From Solirubrobacterales bacterium (GTDB lineage: Bacteria; Actinomycetota; Thermoleophilia; Solirubrobacterales; Solirubrobacteraceae): a DNA stretch of 11,833 nt. The translations under genes and the position numbers were made by a program. The notes under the pieces were generated by a model. It did not search any database. It was not told the DNA's origin and saw only the letters and a list, made by a program, of their open reading frames with translations. Below, one piece after another: positions 6,191 through 11,833 of this stretch. Location: positions 1-11,833 of the forward strand of contig JACCYI010000273.1 of assembly GCA_013696535.1 (NCBI GenBank). The letters are read 5' to 3'. The first letter of the stretch is position 1. Each line of letters begins with the position of its first letter.

Positions 6191-7600
6191 GTGATGGAGA
6201 GGCGCTGTCAGACGCCCTTGCCCGACTCCCATCCTGACCATCCCTGGCCCCTTGTCCGCTCGCAACTGCGCCAGGCGGTCACCGACTCGACCTGGCACCT
6301 CTGGCTGGAGTCACTCGAGTTCCGCGAGACGGTGGGAACGACTGTCGTCGTCGTCGCGCCAGGACCAAATCATCGCTGGGTGACAGATAGATTCGGACGC
6401 CTGTTGCAGGCTTGTGCCAAGTCTGTGATGGGGCCCGAAGCCGAAGTTCGCGTGGTCGCCCAGGATTCGGCCCACCCCGTCTCAGTGCCCGTGGACGTTT
6501 CGGGACAGGGCAGAGGGCCGGGAAGCGATCGGGACCGCGCGCCAACCGGCCGCCGCGAGCGGTTCAACCCCCGACTCACGTTCGACCAGTTCGTGATCGG
6601 CGACTCCAACCGGTTTGCACACGCAGCGGCCCTCGCGGTCGCCGAGATGCCCGGTCTGGCCTACAACCCGCTCTTCATCTGCGGGCCGCCTGGCCTCGGC
6701 AAGACCCACTTGCTCCATTCGATCGCCAACTACGTCACGACGTACGGTGGCGGGGCCACCGCCCGCTACACGACGGTCGAGGGGTTCACGAGCCACTTCG
6801 TCGGCGCCCTCCACGGAGGCGACATCGACGCTTTCAAGGAGACCTACCGCGGAGTGGACGTCCTCGTCGTCGACGACATCCAGTTCCTGCAGAGCAAGGT
6901 CAAGACGGAAGAGGAGTTCTTCCACACCTTCAACGCGCTACTGGCGGCCGGCGCACAGCTCGTGTTGTCCTCGGACCGTCCGCCACGCGACATGGACGCA
7001 CTCGAGACGCGCCTGCGCGAACGCTTCGAAGCCGGCCTCGTCTGCGACCTCCGCTCGCCCGACTACGAGACCCGCTTGACCATCCTGCGAAAGCGCGTCC
7101 AACAGGACGCGATCGCAGGAGTGGACACTGAGGCTCTCGAACTCCTGGCCGAGCGGATCGCGGAGAACGTCCGGGCGCTCGAAGGGGCGCTCATCCGGAT
7201 CGTCGCTTTCGCATCCCTCACCGGGCGGACGGTCGACGCGTGTCTCGCGCGCGAGGTGCTCGACGGCCTCTATCCCGAGCTCAAGTCGAGGAGTCGGACT
7301 CTGCGGGAGATCCAGGAACACATCTGCGCCGCATTCTCTGTGCCACTCGAGGAGCTCTTGTCGTCCTCCCGCACCGCCGAGCCGGCGCGAGCCCGCCAGG
7401 TCGCCATGTATCTGGCGCGCGAGCTCACCCGCGAGAGCCTGCCAGCCATCGGCCGGGCGTTCGGCAACCGCAAGCACACGACCGTGATGCACGCGTGCCG
7501 GCGGACCGCCGAGCGGATCGCCAATGACCAGGCGACCTCCGTCCTCGTGAACCGGCTCAGGCGAGAGCTCCAGGACCTGCCTGCCGACCGGCCCGCCTGA
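6191..7600 (+). CDS. dnaA: DnaA, chromosomal replication initiator (AAA+ ATPase)
   Basis: DnaA binds oriC boxes and melts the origin in its ATP form. This 469-aa protein has a domain I resembling LRQAVTDSTWHLWLE (26-40), a short variable linker (about 95-125) and an AAA+ domain. The latter shows Walker A GPPGLGKT (165-172), Walker B VDDIQF (227-232), sensor 1 LSSD (259-262), the box VII arginine in LRERFEAGL (R278) and sensor 2 NVRALEGAL (R328). Domain IV has the signature IGRAFGNRKHTTVMHA. There N426 and K428 replace the usual Gly and Asp of GGRDHTT; the Asp is a residue reported to contact DNA-box bases in E. coli DnaA (Asp433). The start is uncertain: GTG at 6191 or ATG at 6194, without a good ribosome site. 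A TTG at 6218 is a further option. Confidence 0.97.
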   Translation: MMERRCQTPLPDSHPDHPWPLVRSQLRQAVTDSTWHLWLESLEFRETVGTTVVVVAPGPNHRWVTDRFGRLLQACAKSVMGPEAEVRVVAQDSAHPVSVPVDVSGQGRGPGSDRDRAPTGRRERFNPRLTFDQFVIGDSNRFAHAAALAVAEMPGLAYNPLFICGPPGLGKTHLLHSIANYVTTYGGGATARYTTVEGFTSHFVGALHGGDIDAFKETYRGVDVLVVDDIQFLQSKVKTEEEFFHTFNALLAAGAQLVLSSDRPPRDMDALETRLRERFEAGLVCDLRSPDYETRLTILRKRVQQDAIAGVDTEALELLAERIAENVRALEGALIRIVAFASLTGRTVDACLAREVLDGLYPELKSRSRTLREIQEHICAAFSVPLEELLSSSRTAEPARARQVAMYLARELTRESLPAIGRAFGNRKHTTVMHACRRTAERIANDQATSVLVNRLRRELQDLPADRPA

Positions 7601-7745
7601 CAGACTTATGCACCGCTCGCGTGAGCATCTGTCCACTCAAACTCCCGCAATCTCCGGGAGCCATCCTGGTTATGGACACCTCGGCACCCCTTATGAACTC
7701 TCCTTCTTCTTCAAGTAATCCTCATCTGCTGACTGGAGTCCTGCG
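7601..7745. other. oriC: dnaA-dnaN gap, candidate oriC
   Basis: This 145-bp gap is where many actinobacteria have oriC. It contains three copies of TTATGNAC in one orientation (7606-7613, 7670-7677, 7691-7698), an additional 7/9 match to TTGTCCACA (CTGTCCACT, 7629-7637), and a relatively AT-rich pyrimidine tract at about 7690-7725 that could serve as unwinding element. A 6-bp hairpin (7642-7647 with 7655-7660) lies in the middle. The dnaN ribosome site GGAG (7735-7738) is at its right end. Exact consensus TTATCCACA boxes are absent, and the gap is short compared with well-studied actinobacterial origins. Confidence 0.5.
7606..7698 (+). repeat. Three TTATGNAC direct repeats (candidate diverged DnaA boxes)
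   Basis: TTATGCAC (7606), TTATGGAC (7670) and TTATGAAC (7691) share seven of eight bases and orientation. Spacings are 64 and 21 bp, close to whole helical turns. Each can be aligned with the DnaA box TTATCCACA, keeping TTAT and the following AC while changing the first C to G. The pentamer TTATG was not found elsewhere in the window on either strand. Confidence 0.5.
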
Positions 7746-8855
7746 ATGAAACTCTCCACGAGCCGCAGCGACCTGTTCACGCAACTACAGACCGTCACGC
7801 GCGCGGCCTCGACGCGGAGCGCGGTCCAAGCGCTTTCAGGCGTACAGGTCGTGGCCAGTGGCACGGGCATAGAGCTGCGGGCCACGGATATGGAGCTCGG
7901 TCTGCGGGTTCCCCTGCCCGGAGAAGTGACCCGGGAAGGCGCGGTGGTCCTGCCAGCCCGCCTCCTGGTCGACGTCGTCCGGGCGCTGCCCGGTTCCTCG
8001 GTGTCGATCGAGCTGCGACCGGCCGAGCAGGACGTAGAGCTGGTAGCCGGATCGGCGACCTTCCACATTCGGACGCTGCGGCTCGAGGACTTCCCGCCGC
8101 TCCCTGAACCCGAAGCCGAATCCCGGGTCGAGGTTCCTGCTCCGGCCTTCGTCGAAACCGTGCTCAAGGTGGCCCGTTCCGCCTCACGCGACGAGACCCG
8201 CCCTGTCCTCACGGGCATCCTCGTGTCGGCTTCGGGCACGGAGTTGCGAATGGTCGCGACAGACTCTTACCGCCTCTCGGTCAAGGAGACGACGCTCGAG
8301 TCGCCGCTCCAAGGCGCCTTCGAGGCCAACGTGCCGGCTAGAGCCCTTCAGGAGCTCGCGCGCATCGCCCAGCTCGGGGAGGGGGAGCGCCTGACCGTCT
8401 CGGTGCGGACCAATCAGGTGGTGTTCGAGAGCGGAGGGGTGCTGCTGTCCTCGCGATTGATCGACGGGCAGTTCCCGAACTATCGGCAGTTGCTCCCCGA
8501 CGCCTACGACCACGAGCTGCAGCTCGCCGGCGCGGAGGTCGGTGAGGTCGTACGCCGCATCGCGTTGCTCGCCCAGAAGAATGCTCCATTGCGCTTGGCA
8601 TTCCGCGAAGGGGAGTTGACCGTCTCGGCTCGTACGCCTGACGTGGGTGAGGCATCGGAGACGCTCCCGGTGCCGTTTCAGGGCGAGCCCCTGGAGATCG
8701 GCTTCAACCCCGACTTCCTCCGTGACGGGCTGGAGAGCGTCGACTCCGGCGACCTGGTGCTCAAGCTGATCTCGCCGTTGCGGCCGGGGCTCATCGAGGC
8801 GGCCGATGGCAGCGGCTTCCTGTACCTTCTCATGCCGATCCGTCTCAACGTCTAG
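7746..8855 (+). CDS. dnaN: DNA polymerase III beta subunit (sliding clamp)
   Basis: A 369-aa beta clamp, the ring-shaped dimer that tethers DNA polymerase III and other DNA enzymes to DNA. The family pattern of three similar domains is visible: the start MKLSTSRSDLFTQLQTV, the segment RLEDFPPLPEPE at the end of domain 1, ATDSYRLSVKE in domain 2, LLSSRLIDGQFPNYRQLLPD (238-257) and the C-terminal GFLYLLMPIRL typical of clamps. Length is normal. The ATG at 7746 is preceded by GGAG (7735-7738) with 7 nt spacing. The recF start follows 15 bp after the stop, so dnaN, recF and dciA probably form one transcript. Confidence 0.98.
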   Translation: MKLSTSRSDLFTQLQTVTRAASTRSAVQALSGVQVVASGTGIELRATDMELGLRVPLPGEVTREGAVVLPARLLVDVVRALPGSSVSIELRPAEQDVELVAGSATFHIRTLRLEDFPPLPEPEAESRVEVPAPAFVETVLKVARSASRDETRPVLTGILVSASGTELRMVATDSYRLSVKETTLESPLQGAFEANVPARALQELARIAQLGEGERLTVSVRTNQVVFESGGVLLSSRLIDGQFPNYRQLLPDAYDHELQLAGAEVGEVVRRIALLAQKNAPLRLAFREGELTVSARTPDVGEASETLPVPFQGEPLEIGFNPDFLRDGLESVDSGDLVLKLISPLRPGLIEAADGSGFLYLLMPIRLNV

Positions 8856-8870
8856 CACCGGCGACCACCA

Positions 8871-10028
8871 GTGCGCGTGACGCGCCTGACGCTGCGCGAC
8901 TTCCGCTCGTACGGGACAGCCGATGTCCAGCTGGGGTCCGGCCTCACCGTGGTGTCCGGGGCCAACGGCGCCGGCAAGACGAACCTGCTCGAAGCGTTGT
9001 ACTTCGCCTGTACGGGCCGGGCTTGCCGCACCGCGAACGAGCGGGAGCTCGTGAGATTCGGGGCAGCAGTGACGCGACTCGAGCTCACGGCTGAGGATGA
9101 CCACGCCACCCATACGTTGACCGTCGGCTTTCAGCCTGGAGAGGCGAAGCGGATGACCGCGGACGGGGCGACCGTCGAGCGGCTCACGGACACGGCGACT
9201 CGTCCGCTCGTGTCGGTCTTCCTCCCGGACCGCCTGGAGCTGGTCACCGGTGTCCCGGCTCTGCGACGCGCGCACCTCGACCAGGTGGTCGCGGCCTTGT
9301 GGCCCGCCCGGGTCGCGACGCGACGCGCCTACAGCGCCGCCCTGGCCCAACGCAACGCGCTCCTCACGAGCATTCGAGCCGGGCGCGCTTCACGCGCCTC
9401 GCTGCCGGCTTGGGACGCGGAGCTTGCTCGTCATGGCGTCGATCTGATGCAGCAGCGCAGCGAAACGGTGGAGCGATTCGAGCCGGCGTTCGTCGAGCAT
9501 GCCGCCGACCTCGGGCTCGAGGGGGATCCGGCGGTCTCCTATCGCCCTCGCTCTCGGGCGACGACCGTCGCGGCCCTCGCCGAGGAGCTGAGCGAACGAG
9601 TCTCGTCTGACCTCGAGCGCGGGTTCACGGGGCACGGCCCGCACCGGGACGATCTCGTTCTCTCTCGCGCGGGTCGAGACCTGCGCACGTACGGCTCGCG
9701 CGGCCAGCAGCGGCTCGGACTGCTCGCCCTCCTACTGGCCGAGCGGACGGCGTTGGCCGACGAGCGTGGAGCCCCGCCGCTCCTGTTGCTCGACGACGTC
9801 ATGAGCGAGCTCGACGTTGAGCGTCGTGAGCGCCTCGTCACCCTTCTCTGCGCACGTGGACAGAGCGTGTTGACCACGACCGAGCTTGCGCACGTCCCGG
9901 GTGCCGAAGGTCCCGGTGTCGTCCGGCTGGTGGTTGCCGATGGCTCGGTGCACCACGAGGATGCGGGTCCGGATCCGGAGGAGGACGCCGTACCTCCGCC
10001 GCGTGCCCAGGGGATGCCAGGCGGATGA
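8871..10028 (+). CDS. recF: RecF, ABC-type ATPase of recombinational gap repair
   Basis: RecF acts with RecO and RecR to load RecA at single-strand gaps. This 385-aa protein begins with the family's LTLRDFRSYG and carries Walker A GANGAGKT (30-37), FTGHGPHRDD (252-261), the ABC signature SRGQQR (276-281) and Walker B LLLLDDVMSELD (304-315). The signature has Arg where SQGQQR is frequent. The last 25 residues are an acidic and Pro-rich tail that looks lineage-specific. The start is GTG at 8871 (a GTG two codons later is also possible), with no strong ribosome site. Coupling to dnaN 15 bp upstream may compensate. Its stop overlaps the dciA start. Confidence 0.97.
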   Translation: MRVTRLTLRDFRSYGTADVQLGSGLTVVSGANGAGKTNLLEALYFACTGRACRTANERELVRFGAAVTRLELTAEDDHATHTLTVGFQPGEAKRMTADGATVERLTDTATRPLVSVFLPDRLELVTGVPALRRAHLDQVVAALWPARVATRRAYSAALAQRNALLTSIRAGRASRASLPAWDAELARHGVDLMQQRSETVERFEPAFVEHAADLGLEGDPAVSYRPRSRATTVAALAEELSERVSSDLERGFTGHGPHRDDLVLSRAGRDLRTYGSRGQQRLGLLALLLAERTALADERGAPPLLLLDDVMSELDVERRERLVTLLCARGQSVLTTTELAHVPGAEGPGVVRLVVADGSVHHEDAGPDPEEDAVPPPRAQGMPGG

Positions 10029-10324
10029 GACGGCGGGCGCCCCGCCCGGTCGGTGTGGCCCTCGATCGGCTGCTCGGTCCGCTCGCGCCGCCGACCGTGC
10101 TGGCCCAGGTGCAACGCGCGTGGCCCGAGGCCGCCGGTCCCGCTTTCGCACGGATGAGCGAGCCGCTGGCAGAGCACGGCGGGGTGGTGCGCGTTGCCTG
10201 CGATTCCGCGGTCTGGGCACAGGAGCTCGACCTGATGTCACAGCGGGTGGTGGACGCCCTGAACGAGCGGCTCGGGCGACCGGCGGTGAAGCGGTTGCGA
10301 TGCGAGGTGTCCAGGGGACGCTAA
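10025..10324 (+). CDS. dciA: DUF721 / DciA-like protein (predicted helicase loader)
   Basis: A 99-aa DUF721 protein. DciA is the helicase operator ancestral to DnaC/DnaI and interacts with the replicative helicase DnaB; in mycobacteria it is needed for replication. The pattern is typical: a conserved Trp near the start of the domain (W33 in VQRAWPEAAGPAFARMSEPL), a strand GVVRVACDS, W64 in AVWAQELDLM, and a final basic KRLRCEV strand. It starts with ATG at 10025, overlapping the recF stop as ATGA, the usual actinobacterial arrangement between recF and gyrB. Assignment as DciA rests on the family and on the context. Confidence 0.9.
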   Translation: MRRRAPRPVGVALDRLLGPLAPPTVLAQVQRAWPEAAGPAFARMSEPLAEHGGVVRVACDSAVWAQELDLMSQRVVDALNERLGRPAVKRLRCEVSRGR

Positions 10325-10382
10325 TAGTGCGTTTTTGCAGCTGTTTCGGTGCGAAGTGAGCCCCCGATTCCGGCCTCTTGTG

Positions 10383-10391
10383 TGCTAAGGT
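10383..10391 (+). promoter_or_regulatory. Candidate extended -10 promoter of gyrB
   Basis: TGCTAAGGT (10383-10391) has the form TGn followed by TAAGGT, an extended -10 common in actinobacteria. No clear -35 is found. Transcription would start near 10398 and give a leader of about 70 nt that includes the hairpin at 10407-10449. Confidence 0.4.
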
Positions 10392-10406
10392 GACCACCAA
10401 TATTCA

Positions 10407-10449
10407 ACACCCCGGCCGCGGCGCCTCCACGGGCCCGTCGTCGGGGTGT
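10407..10449 (+). repeat. Hairpin in the gyrB leader
   Basis: ACACCCCG (10407-10414) pairs perfectly with CGGGGTGT (10442-10449). The 27-nt interior contains two further 8-bp palindromes (10415-10422 and 10430-10437). The structure ends 11 nt before the GGAGGG ribosome site (10461-10466). No T-run follows, so it is not a standard terminator for dciA. It may affect stability or translation of the gyrB message. Confidence 0.55.
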
Positions 10450-10458
10450 CGCACGTAG

Positions 10459-11833
<1,375 letters not shown>

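Noticed and set aside
8184..9350. Long minus-strand open frame (388 aa) opposite dnaN and recF
   Set aside because: It is antisense to two clear genes, and its translation is the Arg/Gln/His-rich type produced by high-GC shadow frames.

Overview
The window is a bacterial chromosome-origin region from a high-GC organism. The gene order rpmH-dnaA-dnaN-recF-dciA(DUF721)-gyrB runs rightward and rnpA-yidD-yidC-khpB-rsmG-parA-parB runs leftward. GC-rich coding sequence and frequent GTG/TTG starts suggest an actinobacterium. Details such as the two-Cys loop of YidC ('DICPSVNPIG...NPVPCG') and the 'DVHVADSLAAL' stretch of RsmG recall, from memory, the Thermoleophilia/Gaiellales-Solirubrobacterales branch. 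That lineage call is an inference. No mobile element, CRISPR array or phage gene is visible, and the window looks like vertically inherited housekeeping DNA.

Left arm (minus strand, 5936 down to 64): rpmH and rnpA start a compact cluster. yidD overlaps rnpA by 4 nt, yidC follows after 8 nt, and khpB overlaps yidC by 4 nt. A candidate intrinsic terminator lies over the khpB stop codon. It is followed by two parS sites 36 bp apart (3585-3598 and 3621-3634), then rsmG, parA and parB, with parB overlapping parA by 8 nt. Beyond parB come tRNA-Ile(GAT) with its own probable promoter, a 385-bp non-coding and strongly folding gap, and a DUF151 (bifunctional nuclease family) gene with a likely TTG start.

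Right arm (plus strand, 6191 to the window end): dnaA, a 145-bp gap that is the best oriC candidate, dnaN, recF, dciA (ATGA overlap with recF), then a 146-bp leader with a hairpin and the first 454 codons of gyrB, cut by the window edge. Genes on both sides are transcribed away from the rpmH-dnaA-dnaN region, as expected near a bidirectional origin.

Functionally the window combines replication initiation (DnaA, DciA), clamp (DnaN), gap repair (RecF), supercoiling control (GyrB), origin segregation (ParA, ParB, parS), ribosome and tRNA maturation (L34, RnpA, RsmG) and membrane-protein insertion (YidC, YidD). The most notable observation is in the dnaA-dnaN gap. The pentamer TTATG occurs three times in the window, all in this gap, in the same orientation, each continued as TTATGNAC and spaced 64 and 21 bp. 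The encoded DnaA carries Lys (residue 428) where the domain IV signature GGRDHTT has Asp. Together these suggest a diverged DnaA box, a hypothesis that can be tested. No wholly new system is evident.
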